In this document: in pieces, positions 16,659-26,371 of the stretch
Layout: every line of letters begins with the position of its first letter
Position numbering within the stretch: position 1 is the stretch's first letter
Source of the DNA: Sphingomonadales bacterium
GTDB taxonomy: Bacteria > Pseudomonadota > Alphaproteobacteria > Sphingomonadales > Sphingomonadaceae
NCBI GenBank assembly: GCA_027489365.1
Contig: JAIXZV010000178.1
Location: 1 to 46,011, forward strand
DNA: 46,011 nucleotides
Reading direction: 5' to 3'
Notes under the pieces: model-generated
Seen by the model: only the letters and a program-made list of their open reading frames with translations
What the model was told of the DNA's origin: nothing
Database searches by the model: none
Translations under genes and position numbers: made by a program

Positions 16659-19514
16659 ATGAGCCAGATGAAGCTGCGCGCACGGTTGCTGATGGGCACC
16701 ATTTCGTTGGTCGGGGCGCTCGCCGCGCCCGGCTGGGCCCATGCGCAGGAAACGACGCAGGGGCCGCTCCAGACGAACGCCGCCGCGCAGGACGCCGCCG
16801 CCCGCAAGGCCGACGCGCAGGCGCCCGCCGTCGATCCGACCGCCGCCAGCGATGCGGCCGGCGGCGACATCATCGTGGTCGGCAACCGCTACGACGCGAC
16901 CGATCTCCAGATGCGCTCGGCCAACACCACCAACGTGCTGTCGGCGGACGATCTGGCGCATACTGCGGTTCACAACGTCGCCGAGGCGCTGGGGCTGCTG
17001 CCGGGCATCAACGTGATGAACACCGGCTCGGCATTTGCCGGCGGTGTCGACGGCGCGTCGCGCGGCGAGGGCATGTTCGTGTCGGTGCGCGGCCTTAACG
17101 CAGAATATAACCTCAACCTGATCAACGGCGTCAACGTCGCACAGGGCAATCCGTACAGCCGCGGCGTCCAGCTCAGCCTGCTGCCGCCATCCGGCCTCCA
17201 GACGATCGTTCTCAACAAAACCTCGCAAGCCGACATGCTTGGCGATGCGATCGGCGGCACGATCGATTTTCGGACGCCCTCCGCTTTCGACTATCGCGAC
17301 TCGGTGCGGGCCAGCGTCACTGCGGGCGGTCGCCTCGAAAGCCGCGCGCGCGCCTATAACAAGGACGGCCTCGGCTATAATATCGGCGGCGATTTCTCGA
17401 CCAAGTTCGGCAAGAACAAGGAGTTCGGCTTCTATGTGAGCGGCTTCTACGACATCCGCCATTACGCCAACAGTCTGGTCGGCGGCATCCAGGCGTCGGG
17501 CTGTTGCGATTTCGGCTTTGACTTCGCGGTGCAGAATGCCGACGGCTCGAACCCGAGCAACCTCGATCCGGCCGCGAACCTGATCCTGACCGGTGCCAAT
17601 TTCGGTATGTCGTCGGGGTCGACCGAGCGGTTCGGCGGGAACGGCAGTTTCGACTGGCGCCCGGACGACGACACTGCGGTCTATGCCCGGGTCACGTATG
17701 CGCAGGCGAACACCGAGCAGAACAGCCATTTGACGCAGATCATCGGCATGAACAAGAAGACCGGGTCGAACGGCACGCCGCTCGGCAACGGCCTCTACGC
17801 GCCGATCATCAGCAACGTCTCAACGCGCTTCTGGTACGAGACCAACCCCGCGCTCGCCAAGCTGGGCACGGCGCAGATCGGCGGCGAGCACCGCACCGGC
17901 GCGCTGACGATCACCCCCAACATCTTCTACAGCTGGGGCACCAACGCGCGCCCCAACCATATCGAGGTCGCCGCGCGCACGCTGGGGACCGACGGCAACG
18001 GCCTGGCATTCGGCGGGGGCACGCTGTTCGGCTACAAGAACGGCTATCCCGAGCCGCTGTTGACGCCGCAACTCTACAACGCGCTCAACAACATCGCCGG
18101 TATGCCCGCCGCAGGGGGCGCGCCCGAATATACGCCGCAGACCAGCAGCCAGAAGAAGGGCGGCGCGAAGATCGACCTGCGCTATGATTTCGAGGGCAGC
18201 GCGCTCAAGTTCATCAAGGTCGGCGGGCGGATCGAGACGAGCCGCCGGACGATTACCAACCGCGATTATACCGTGCCCAATTACGGTGGCGCGGCGACCT
18301 TCGGCGATCTCGGCATCATCTCGAAAACCTATCCGAGCGTCTGGCCGGGCCGGTACGGCTGGGCGGTGCCCGAAATCGACCAGGGCAAGCTGTTCGCGCT
18401 CTTCGACAAGCTCGGCGGCGCGACCGATGCGACCATCGACACCTGCGGCAGCAACCCGATCAACAGTTTCAACTGCAACACGCAGCGCGCGACCGAGACG
18501 GTCTACGCGACCTATGCGATGGCACAGGTCGATGTCGGCGACCTCCAGCTGATCCCCGGCGTGCGTTATGAGCATAGCGACATCCACAACACCTTCTGGG
18601 TGACGCCCAACGTGAACGGCGTGACCGGCACCGGGGCATTCGACAGCAACGTCGCGCGGTTCGACGCGGTGCTGCCGAGCATTGCCGCGAACTATCGGCC
18701 GAACCGCAACTCGGTCTACCGCGCATCGGTCTGGACCAGCTATGTCCGGCCGCCGTTCCTGCAGCTTGGCGGCGGCGCGAACACCGTCGTGTCGGGCGGT
18801 GTCACGACGATCACGAAGGGCAATCCCGACCTGAAGGCGATCCGTGCGCTGAACATCGACGCGTCGGGCGAATGGGATTTCAGCCACGGCGGGCACATCA
18901 TGCTCGCCGGCTTCTACAAACACCTGCGCAACTATATCTACGACAATGGCAGCAGCGCGGGCATCGTCACCGGCACCAATGTCGGCGTGACGCAGGGCAC
19001 CGTCACCTTCATGCCGCAGAACGGCGGATCGGGCGATATCTACGGCATCGAGATCGCCGCGCGCCAGAAGCTGTCGGGGCTGCCCGGGTTCCTCAGCGGC
19101 TTCGGGGTCGCCGGTAACATCACCCGGCAATGGACCAGGGTCGACGTGCTGGGCGATGGCACGCGGATGGACCGGATCCAGAATGCGCCCGACCTGCTCG
19201 CCAACGCGCAGCTGTTCTATGAGCGCGGACCGGTGACGTTCGACATCAACTACAACCATGCCGGCAGCTACGTCTCGGTCTACGACACGCTCGGCAAGGG
19301 CGCCCAGTGGGACAATGTCTGGGTCCGACCGATCAACCGCGTCGACTTGCACGCCGGGTTCGCCGCCACCGACAAGCTGAAGTTCGACATATCGGTGTCC
19401 AACGTCTTCAACACCTACAGCTATTGGGCGCATATCGGGAAGAACAGCCTGGCGGTGTCCGACATCGTCAATTCGGGCACCACCTCGCTGCTGACCGCGA
19501 CCTGGAAGATGTGA
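16659..19514 (+). CDS. TonB-dependent receptor 1, carbohydrate-type
   Basis: This 951-residue outer-membrane receptor has a signal peptide (KLRARLLMGTISLVGALAA ending AHAQ) and a Gln/Ala-rich linker. The plug domain follows (about 65-200; DIIVVGNRYDATDLQ as the TonB-box-like start, FVSVRGLNAEYNLNLINGV), and then a 22-strand barrel ending in the aromatic LLTATWKM. Its size is typical of sphingomonad TonB receptors for oligosaccharides rather than siderophores or B12 (about 600-750). It imports a substrate with energy from TonB-ExbBD, which are not in this window. It lies downstream of the RpiR-type regulator and shares a promoter core with the second receptor. The ATG at 16659 has GGGGG upstream. 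The ligand is unknown; a glycan released from a GPI anchor is proposed. Confidence 0.93.
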   Translation: MSQMKLRARLLMGTISLVGALAAPGWAHAQETTQGPLQTNAAAQDAAARKADAQAPAVDPTAASDAAGGDIIVVGNRYDATDLQMRSANTTNVLSADDLAHTAVHNVAEALGLLPGINVMNTGSAFAGGVDGASRGEGMFVSVRGLNAEYNLNLINGVNVAQGNPYSRGVQLSLLPPSGLQTIVLNKTSQADMLGDAIGGTIDFRTPSAFDYRDSVRASVTAGGRLESRARAYNKDGLGYNIGGDFSTKFGKNKEFGFYVSGFYDIRHYANSLVGGIQASGCCDFGFDFAVQNADGSNPSNLDPAANLILTGANFGMSSGSTERFGGNGSFDWRPDDDTAVYARVTYAQANTEQNSHLTQIIGMNKKTGSNGTPLGNGLYAPIISNVSTRFWYETNPALAKLGTAQIGGEHRTGALTITPNIFYSWGTNARPNHIEVAARTLGTDGNGLAFGGGTLFGYKNGYPEPLLTPQLYNALNNIAGMPAAGGAPEYTPQTSSQKKGGAKIDLRYDFEGSALKFIKVGGRIETSRRTITNRDYTVPNYGGAATFGDLGIISKTYPSVWPGRYGWAVPEIDQGKLFALFDKLGGATDATIDTCGSNPINSFNCNTQRATETVYATYAMAQVDVGDLQLIPGVRYEHSDIHNTFWVTPNVNGVTGTGAFDSNVARFDAVLPSIAANYRPNRNSVYRASVWTSYVRPPFLQLGGGANTVVSGGVTTITKGNPDLKAIRALNIDASGEWDFSHGGHIMLAGFYKHLRNYIYDNGSSAGIVTGTNVGVTQGTVTFMPQNGGSGDIYGIEIAARQKLSGLPGFLSGFGVAGNITRQWTRVDVLGDGTRMDRIQNAPDLLANAQLFYERGPVTFDINYNHAGSYVSVYDTLGKGAQWDNVWVRPINRVDLHAGFAATDKLKFDISVSNVFNTYSYWAHIGKNSLAVSDIVNSGTTSLLTATWKM

Positions 19515-19519
19515 CGGGT

Positions 19520-19551
19520 GCAGGCACCGCGCGACGATGCGCGGTGCCTGC
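19520..19551 (+). terminator. strong hairpin after TonB receptor 1
   Basis: GCAGGCACCGCGC and GCGCGGTGCCTGC form a perfect 13-bp stem with a 6-base loop, starting 5 bases after the receptor stop. No T run follows, so it is either an alphaproteobacterial-style terminator or an mRNA-stabilising hairpin that separates expression of the two receptors. Confidence 0.6.
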
Positions 19552-19604
19552 GATGGCGTGTGAAATGATATTCGACGCGCCGCCGCGATATAAAATTATC
19601 AAAC

Positions 19605-19637
19605 TGACTTAAAAGTGACCGATACGGTTTGTATCGG
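19605..19637 (+). promoter_or_regulatory. promoter core and perfect dyad before TonB receptor 2
   Basis: TGACTTAAAAGTGAC at 19605-19619 repeats the core found before receptor 1. It runs into a perfect inverted repeat CCGATAC-N5-GTATCGG at 19619-19637, about 52 bases before the ATG. The dyad differs from the one before receptor 1 but lies at a similar offset from the core, which suggests a second regulator for receptor 2. CGGTTTGTAT inside it also occurs at 15432-15441 in the regulator promoter. Confidence 0.5.
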
Positions 19638-19689
19638 GCGGCCATTCGATGCGCGAGCGACGCGCACGGCGGTTTAAAACGGGGGCAAA

Positions 19690-22470
19690 ATGCGACGTAA
19701 AGTAAACAAGGGAATTCTTCTGTCCGGGACGATGGCGTGCGCCATCACCGCGACGGCCTCCATCATACCGGTGGCAGCGGCGGCACAGACCGTCGACGCG
19801 CCCGCCAAAGAAGCCGTGCAGACCGCCAGCGAGTCGCTCACCAGCGACATCGTCGTGAACGGCCGCCGTCAGCGTACCGCGCTCAACGAGGAGCATGACG
19901 CGGTCGGAGTCGTCGATATTATCACGACCGGCGACGTCGCGATCAACTCGCAGACCGGTGTAGCCGATCTTGCCAAGGCGCTACCGGGCATTTCGGTCAG
20001 CCGCGACCAGGGCCGCAACCAGAGCGCGACCGGCGAGGCGCAATACGTCTCGATCCGCGGGTTCGACACCGGTTTCAACGTCTATACGCTCGACGGCCTC
20101 CGCCTGCCGCAGGTTGCGGGCAGCGCGCGCGCGATCTCCCTCAACCTGTTCTCGCCGTTCGCGATCGGCGGGATCGCCGCCGACAAGACGCCGGGTGCCG
20201 CCAAGGATTCGGATTCGATCGCGGGCATCGTCGACCTGCGCACGCCGACCGCGTTCGATTTCCGCGCTGACTTCACCCGCGCCCGCGTGCTCGGCCAGCT
20301 TGCCGGGCTCGCGCTCGATCGCAAGCAGAAGGCGTTCGGCGGCGCAGTCGGCATCGACGTCGCCCGTCGCTTCGGCTCGGACCGCCAGTTCGGTGTCTAT
20401 GTCGCAGGCTATTACGAAGAGCGCGCCAACGCCGCCGAATCGACTGCGGTGCAGAACGATTACCGGACCACCAATTTCGACGTCGGGACCGCGCGCGCCA
20501 ATGGCGACGCGCTGTCGGCGGACGGCGTGCAGTGGAACTTCTACAACAATGAGATCAAGCGCTACGGCGCGACCGGTTCGCTCGACTTCCGCAGCGATCC
20601 GATCGAGCTGTTCGCACGCGTCAACTATGCGACGTATCTGAACACCAACACGATGAACCAGACCGGGCTGCGCAATGAACTGACGCGCGGCCAGACCAAC
20701 AGCAATCCGGTGCGTACGCTCAGCACCGGCGGCACGACACAGGCGTATAATGCGGCCGGGGTGTTCACCCCGCTCGGCATCAACCCGGCCAGCTATTTCC
20801 GGACCGAGGATGTCGAGCAGGAGTTGTTCTCCGTCCAGCTTGGCGGCAAGGCGCACTGGAACGCCTTCACCGCGTCGCTCGAGGGTGCCTATGCGGATGG
20901 CCGGTTCGATCAGCCGCAGCGGATCGAGGCGGCGTTCCGCGGGATCGCGTATAACGGTGCGGCCGACAACACCGGCGCATCGAGCGAGGGCGTCGTGGTC
21001 GATCTGTCCAACCCCAAGTCGCCGCGCCCGGTGTTGTCGCCCGGCGCGACCGCCTATGTCTCGTCGCTCGATCGCCCGACCCAGCTCTATGTCCAGCAGG
21101 GCTATGATTATCTGTCCGAGGTGAAGAAAACCGTGAAGGGCAGCGTCGGCTGGAAAGGCGATGGCGTTCTTGCCAACGTCTCGGTCGGTGGCCTGTACGA
21201 GGATTCGGACCGCAAGGGCCGGACGCTGGCGCCCGACGTGACGCGCTATCGTTTCCTGACGCCGCTCCAGAACGGTACCGTGCAGGGGCCGACGATCAAC
21301 CAGTATTTCGGTTACGTGCTGACCGACTTCCTTGATTATTACCCGGCGCGCGGGATCAAGGTGCTCGATCGCAGCCAGCTCGATTCGCAGGTCAGTCAAT
21401 TTGTGAATCAGGCTGCGGTGTCGCAGACGATCATCAACCAGGGGCTGCTCAAGGGTAACGAGAAGCGCAAGGCGGTGTATGCCACGGGCACGCTGAAGTT
21501 CGCGACGCTCGAAGTGATGCCGGGCATCCGCTATGAGGACAACAGCTTCAAGGCGACCTATTTCGCGACCAACGCGAACGGTGTCGGCGGCACTTTCGTC
21601 AACGCCGGTCGCGATTACGATCATCTCGACCCCAGCCTGCTGGTGGCGTGGAAGCCTGACAGCCGGTTCGTGGTGCGCGGCGCGGTTCGCTCAAGCTATG
21701 CCCGCCCGGCGTTCGACCAGCTCGCCGGCCCGACGCGGCGGAGCGATCCGGACTCGAACGGCGTCATTACCGTCACCCAGCCCAACCCCAATCTGAAACC
21801 GGTCGAGGCGTGGAGCTATGATGCGGGTGTCGAATATTATGGCGGCGTCGGCCGCTATCTCCAGATCGCGTTGTATTACAAGGATCTGAAAAATATCCTC
21901 GTACCGACGGGCACGCGATCGCTCAGCGCGACGGTTGGCAATATTACCACGATCCAGACCGCCAATGGCCGCGGCGGCAATGCCAAGGGGATCGAGGCAT
22001 CGGGCCGCTTTACGCTCGGCGACATGGTCGGATCGCGCCTACTCGGCAATTTCGGCGTGGGTGGCAACATCACCTACCAGAACACCAAGGCGACCTATCA
22101 GATTTCGGCTACCGACATCCGCACCAGCAGCCTGCCGCAGGCCCCCGACCTGATCTACAATGCCGAGCTGTTCTATGCCGGGGGCGGTGTGCGCGCGAAC
22201 ATCTGGTACAACCATACCGGTCGGATCCTGGCGGCGGTGCAGGACAGCCAGCCGGACATTTACGTCCAGCCGATCAGCGAACTGAATCTCGGCTTCGCCT
22301 ATGAGGTCACGGACAATCTCGAGGTTGGCCTGTCCGCGCGCAACATCCTCGATCAGCACACCTATTGGGCGACCGTCGGCAAATCGACCAAGTACATCTC
22401 GAACGATCGCAACGGCGGCTATATGAAGACGGGCCGCGTGCTTCAGTTCAGCCTGACGATGAAGATGTAA
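19690..22470 (+). CDS. TonB-dependent receptor 2, carbohydrate-type
   Basis: This 926-residue outer-membrane receptor has a signal peptide (residues 1-33, ending AAAAQ) and a TonB-box-like SDIVVNGRRQRTAL. The plug domain carries YVSIRGFDTGFNVYTLDGLR (about 60-190), and the barrel ends RVLQFSLTMKM with the aromatic-hydrophobic signature of outer-membrane proteins. It is of the same broad type as receptor 1 but clearly different in sequence, so this is not a recent duplication. The downstream secreted PHP protein starts 13 bases after its stop, which puts receptor, PHP protein and GH92 mannosidase in one operon. That arrangement suggests uptake of a mannose-containing product, though the ligand is not shown by the sequence. 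Confidence 0.93.
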   Translation: MRRKVNKGILLSGTMACAITATASIIPVAAAAQTVDAPAKEAVQTASESLTSDIVVNGRRQRTALNEEHDAVGVVDIITTGDVAINSQTGVADLAKALPGISVSRDQGRNQSATGEAQYVSIRGFDTGFNVYTLDGLRLPQVAGSARAISLNLFSPFAIGGIAADKTPGAAKDSDSIAGIVDLRTPTAFDFRADFTRARVLGQLAGLALDRKQKAFGGAVGIDVARRFGSDRQFGVYVAGYYEERANAAESTAVQNDYRTTNFDVGTARANGDALSADGVQWNFYNNEIKRYGATGSLDFRSDPIELFARVNYATYLNTNTMNQTGLRNELTRGQTNSNPVRTLSTGGTTQAYNAAGVFTPLGINPASYFRTEDVEQELFSVQLGGKAHWNAFTASLEGAYADGRFDQPQRIEAAFRGIAYNGAADNTGASSEGVVVDLSNPKSPRPVLSPGATAYVSSLDRPTQLYVQQGYDYLSEVKKTVKGSVGWKGDGVLANVSVGGLYEDSDRKGRTLAPDVTRYRFLTPLQNGTVQGPTINQYFGYVLTDFLDYYPARGIKVLDRSQLDSQVSQFVNQAAVSQTIINQGLLKGNEKRKAVYATGTLKFATLEVMPGIRYEDNSFKATYFATNANGVGGTFVNAGRDYDHLDPSLLVAWKPDSRFVVRGAVRSSYARPAFDQLAGPTRRSDPDSNGVITVTQPNPNLKPVEAWSYDAGVEYYGGVGRYLQIALYYKDLKNILVPTGTRSLSATVGNITTIQTANGRGGNAKGIEASGRFTLGDMVGSRLLGNFGVGGNITYQNTKATYQISATDIRTSSLPQAPDLIYNAELFYAGGGVRANIWYNHTGRILAAVQDSQPDIYVQPISELNLGFAYEVTDNLEVGLSARNILDQHTYWATVGKSTKYISNDRNGGYMKTGRVLQFSLTMKM

Positions 22471-22482
22471 CGAGGTGACCAA

Positions 22483-24024
22483 GTGAAGATGGCGCGGTGG
22501 ACGATCCTGTTCCTGGCCCTGGGGCTGGGATCGCCTGCTGCGCCGGTGTTTGCCGAACCGGTCGTCGCGCCGCTGGCGACCGGTTTACCCCGCGCGGCCG
22601 ACGTGACGCTGACCGGCGTGCTGGAGGGACGGGACCGTGCGACGACGCGCGATCTCGCGTTCGAGGTGCCGGCGGGCATCGCGCAGGTCCATGTGACGTT
22701 CGCCTATGAAGGCCGCGATCGCGGCGTCACGGTGACCCTCGGCGTCGCCGACCCGGTCCGCTTCCGCGGCTGGGGCGGCGGCACCAAATACGACTTCTCG
22801 ATCGGCGAGGCGTTTGCGACGCCGTCGTTCCTGCCGGGCCCGATCCCGCCCGGGCGGTGGCGGCTGATGATGACCGTCCCGAGTATCCGCACCGGCGACC
22901 GATCGGCGTGGACCGCGCGGATCTGGTTCTCGCCGCAGTCGAACCTCGACGAGGTTGCGTTTGCCACGCAGCCGCTCCGCACAGGCGCCGGCTGGTATCG
23001 CGGCGATCTCCACACCCATAGCGGCCAGAGCGACGCGCGGTGCCGCAGTCTGGCCGGGCGCGAGGCGGGGTGCCCGCCTTTCTATACGCTGCAGGAGGCG
23101 GTCGCGCATGGGCTCGATTTCGTCGCGCTGACCGATCACAACGTCACTTCGCAATTCATCGACATGGGTTATCTCCAGCCGCATTTCGACACGTTGCTGC
23201 TGCTGCCCGGTCGCGAACTGACCACCCGCGACGGTCACGCGAACCTGCTCGGCTATATGGGGTTCGTCGAAACCGATATCGGCCGTCCGGGTGCCGAGAC
23301 GCCCAATGCGATGCTCGCCAGCGCGCACGCGACCGGCGGATTCCTGACGATCAACCATCCGTCGCGACCGACCGGCGAGGACTGCCTTGGCTGCGGCTGG
23401 GCGCCGATCGACACCGATTATGCGAACGTCGACGCGATCGAGGTGGTCAATGGCGGCAGCACGATCGAAACGCCCGGCGACCGCGAGGCGGCGATCGTCC
23501 GCCAGGTGCGCTATTGGGAGGCGCTGCTCGACAAGGGCTACCGGCTGGTCGGGATCGCGGGTTCGGACAATCACGATGCGATCCAATACCGTGGCAATTC
23601 GCCGATCGGGGCGCAGGCGGCGATCGGCAGCCTCGCCACCGTGATCCGCGCCGACGACCTGTCGCAGGGTGCGATCCTTCGCGGTTTGCGATCGGGACGC
23701 GTGTTCGTCGATCTCGACGAAGGACGCGGGCGCGTGCTCGACCTGACGGCGCGGCGCGGTGGCGATCATGCGGTGATGGGGGGAAGCCTGCCCGTGCGCT
23801 CGGGCCGGATCGTCGGATCGGCGCATGTCGAGGGTGTCGCCGGTGGCCGGGTCGAGCTGGTCGTCGATGGCCGCCGCGTCGCGCTGGCGAACGGTGCCGT
23901 CACGGGCGATGCCGCCGATGTCGCCATTGTATTGCCACGCGGCGCGCGGAAATGGTTTCGTACAGATGTCCGTCGCCCCGACGGGCGGCTCTGGTTGATC
24001 GGGAATCCCATCTATGTCCGATGA
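22483..24024 (+). CDS. secreted PHP-domain metallohydrolase (CehA/McbA family)
   Basis: This 513-residue protein has a signal peptide (MARWTILFLALGLGSPAAPVFA), a beta-sandwich N-terminal domain (about 35-160) and a PHP metal-dependent hydrolase domain. The metal-binding motifs are HTH at 177-179, TDHN at 217-220, Glu245, His252, His292 and SDNHD at 361-365. PHP enzymes are mostly phosphoesterases; the CehA/McbA branch includes carbaryl hydrolase, so ester hydrolysis is also known. It starts at GTG 22483 with GAGG 7 bases upstream, and overlaps GH92 by 11 bases. Coupled to a mannosidase and exported, it may remove phosphate or phosphoethanolamine caps from mannose. That role is inference. Confidence 0.87.
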   Translation: MKMARWTILFLALGLGSPAAPVFAEPVVAPLATGLPRAADVTLTGVLEGRDRATTRDLAFEVPAGIAQVHVTFAYEGRDRGVTVTLGVADPVRFRGWGGGTKYDFSIGEAFATPSFLPGPIPPGRWRLMMTVPSIRTGDRSAWTARIWFSPQSNLDEVAFATQPLRTGAGWYRGDLHTHSGQSDARCRSLAGREAGCPPFYTLQEAVAHGLDFVALTDHNVTSQFIDMGYLQPHFDTLLLLPGRELTTRDGHANLLGYMGFVETDIGRPGAETPNAMLASAHATGGFLTINHPSRPTGEDCLGCGWAPIDTDYANVDAIEVVNGGSTIETPGDREAAIVRQVRYWEALLDKGYRLVGIAGSDNHDAIQYRGNSPIGAQAAIGSLATVIRADDLSQGAILRGLRSGRVFVDLDEGRGRVLDLTARRGGDHAVMGGSLPVRSGRIVGSAHVEGVAGGRVELVVDGRRVALANGAVTGDAADVAIVLPRGARKWFRTDVRRPDGRLWLIGNPIYVR

Positions 24025-26371
24025 TCTTGCGTTGAGCCGCCGCGCCGTGATGGTCGGCGCGGGCGTCGCGACCATCGCGGCTAGCCTGCCGGGCGCGGCG
24101 ATGGCGGCAAAGGCTGGCGAGGACCCGTGCGATCTGGTCGATCCGTTCATCGGCACCGGCGGGCATGGCCATACCTATCCCGGTGCCGCGCGGCCGTTCG
24201 GGATGGTGCAGCTCGGCCCCGATACCGACAATGCGCGCTGGGACGCGTGCTCGGGGTATCACCATGACGACACGACGATGCTCGGCTTTTCGCACACGCA
24301 TCTGAGCGGCACCGGGGTCGGCGACCTGCTCGACGTTCTGGTCGTGCCGCGCGTCGGACCGGTGGTGCTCGACCCCGGTTCGCTCGCCCGGCCCGAAGGC
24401 AGCTATCGCCAGCGGTTCGCGCACACCGACGAACGCGCATCGCCCGGTTATTATGCGGTATCGTTTCCCGACAGCGGGATCGCCGCCGAACTGACGGTGA
24501 CCGATCGCGTCGGCCTGCACCGCTATCGCTTTCCGGGTGCGGGGCATCTGCTGGTCGATTTCGCGCATGGCAGCCGCGACGAACCGGACGCCGCGAGCAT
24601 CGGCTTCGATCCGCCCAAGCCGACCCCGGTCACCGACGCGTCGCTGCGGTTGATCGGGCGCGACATGCTGGTCGGCAGTCGGCGCGTCCAGCAATGGGCG
24701 GGCGGCCGCGTGATCCACTTCGCGATGCGGCTGTCGCGACCGTTCGCCGAGGCGCGCTTCCACAGCAACGATCGGCCCGTCGAGGGTCCTCACGTTACCG
24801 GTGCCGCGCTGAAAGTCGCGCTGATGTTTCCCGATGCGGGTGCGGCGCCGTTGCTGGTCAAGGTCGCGCTGTCGGGGGTCGATGTCGAGGGCGCGATCCG
24901 CAACCTCGATGCGGAACTGCCGCACTGGGATTTCGACCGCGTCCACCGCGAGGCGCGGGCCACGTGGGCGACCGAACTCGCCAAGCTGACGGTCGAGGGT
25001 GCAGGCGAGGCGGATCGGCGGATTTTCTACACCGCCTCCTATCACGCGCTGCTTGCGCCGACGCTCTTCTCCGACATCGACGGACGCTATCGCGGGATGG
25101 ACACTGCGGTCCATCGCATCCCGGCGGGCGCGCACAACTACAGCACCTATTCGCTGTGGGACACGTATCGCACGCTGCACCCGCTGCTGACCTTGGTCCA
25201 GGGCGAGCGCAACGGCGATCTCGTCCGCGGGCTGGTGCGGATGAGCAACGAGAGCCCGCATGGTCCGCCGATCTGGCCGCTCCAGGGGATCGAAACGCAT
25301 TGCATGATCGGCTGGCATTCGGCGGTGGTGATCGCCGAGGCGGCAGCCAAGCGCGTGCCGGGAATCGACTATGCTGCCGCCTGGCCGCGGTTCCGCGAAC
25401 TGGCGTTCGATCGCGACGTGAAGGGGCTCGATCCCTATCGTCGGCTCGGCTTCATCCCCAGCGACAAGGTGGCGGAGGCGGCGAGCAAGACGCTCGAATA
25501 TGCCTATGACGACTGGGCGATGGCGACGCTCGCCGATGTCGCGGGCGCGCCCGAGGATGCGGCCAGACTGCGCGCGCGGTCGCGGAATTATCGCAACCTG
25601 TTCGATGCGAAGACCGGTTTTATGCGGCCGCGGCGGGCGGACGGCACATGGGCCGAACCATTCGATCCGCGCGCGCTCGGTCACGACACGACGCACTGGC
25701 GCGACTTTACCGAATGCAATGCGTGGCAGGCGACGTTCCTTAACCAGCATGACGTCTACGGCTTGATCGACCTGTTTGGGGGCGATGCCGCGTTCGAGGC
25801 GAAGCTCGATGCGCTGTTCGCGGCGGAGGGCGGGATCGCGGGCGAGTCGGTGCCCGATATCACCGGGCTGGTCGGCCAATATGCGCATGGCAACGAGCCG
25901 AGCCACCACGTCGCCTATCTCTACGCCTATTGCGGCGCACCGTGGAAGACGCAGGCGCGGGTCCGGATGCTGCTGGCCGGCCAGTATCGCGCCGCGCCCG
26001 ACGGTCTGTCTGGCAACGAGGATTGCGGGCAGATGAGCGCCTGGTATCTGATGAGCGCGTGCGGGCTGTATCCGGTCGACCCGGTCAGCGCGGTGTACGT
26101 GTTCGGCGCGCCCGTGTTTGCGCGCGCGACTCTGGCGGTGGGGCAGGGGCGGCACGTGGTGATCGAGGCACCGGGCGTCGGGCCGGACGCGGTCTATGTC
26201 CAGCGCGTGACGTGGAACGGCAAGCCCTGGACGAAAAGCTGGATCGCCCATGCCGATCTGGTGAAGGGCGGGCGGCTGGTGTTCGAGATGGGCCGTCGGC
26301 CCAACCCCGCCTTCGGTCGCGATCCCGCCGACCGGCCGCCCTCCTTTGGCGCGCTCAGACCGTCTGCGTGA
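24014..26371 (+). CDS. GH92 alpha-mannosidase, Tat-exported
   Basis: This 785-residue enzyme begins with a Tat signal (SRRAVMVGAGVATIAASLP). The N-terminal domain carries DPFIGTGGHGHTYPGAARPF and GFSHTHLSGTG (91-101). The catalytic domain has SLWDTYRTLHPLL, IGWHSAVVIAEA, Glu567 in FTECNAWQ, GNEPSHH (about 627) and GNEDCGQMSAWYLMSA (about 667), all GH92 landmarks. GH92 enzymes are calcium-dependent, inverting exo-alpha-mannosidases, most often alpha-1,2. The third mannose of the GPI core is alpha-1,2 linked, which would suit it. The start overlaps the PHP gene by 11 bases. Its 3' end overlaps the convergent SIS gene by 17 bases. Confidence 0.95.
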   Translation: MSDDLALSRRAVMVGAGVATIAASLPGAAMAAKAGEDPCDLVDPFIGTGGHGHTYPGAARPFGMVQLGPDTDNARWDACSGYHHDDTTMLGFSHTHLSGTGVGDLLDVLVVPRVGPVVLDPGSLARPEGSYRQRFAHTDERASPGYYAVSFPDSGIAAELTVTDRVGLHRYRFPGAGHLLVDFAHGSRDEPDAASIGFDPPKPTPVTDASLRLIGRDMLVGSRRVQQWAGGRVIHFAMRLSRPFAEARFHSNDRPVEGPHVTGAALKVALMFPDAGAAPLLVKVALSGVDVEGAIRNLDAELPHWDFDRVHREARATWATELAKLTVEGAGEADRRIFYTASYHALLAPTLFSDIDGRYRGMDTAVHRIPAGAHNYSTYSLWDTYRTLHPLLTLVQGERNGDLVRGLVRMSNESPHGPPIWPLQGIETHCMIGWHSAVVIAEAAAKRVPGIDYAAAWPRFRELAFDRDVKGLDPYRRLGFIPSDKVAEAASKTLEYAYDDWAMATLADVAGAPEDAARLRARSRNYRNLFDAKTGFMRPRRADGTWAEPFDPRALGHDTTHWRDFTECNAWQATFLNQHDVYGLIDLFGGDAAFEAKLDALFAAEGGIAGESVPDITGLVGQYAHGNEPSHHVAYLYAYCGAPWKTQARVRMLLAGQYRAAPDGLSGNEDCGQMSAWYLMSACGLYPVDPVSAVYVFGAPVFARATLAVGQGRHVVIEAPGVGPDAVYVQRVTWNGKPWTKSWIAHADLVKGGRLVFEMGRRPNPAFGRDPADRPPSFGALRPSA

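Noticed and set aside
16659..22470. BtuB-type B12 receptor among the two TonB receptors to supply EutBC
   Set aside because: Both are over 920 residues with plug motifs of the carbohydrate type; BtuB proteins are about 600 residues.
23900..26251. 783-residue minus-strand frame opposite the GH92 gene
   Set aside because: The plus-strand frame has all GH92 landmarks; the antisense frame is low complexity and Arg/His-rich.
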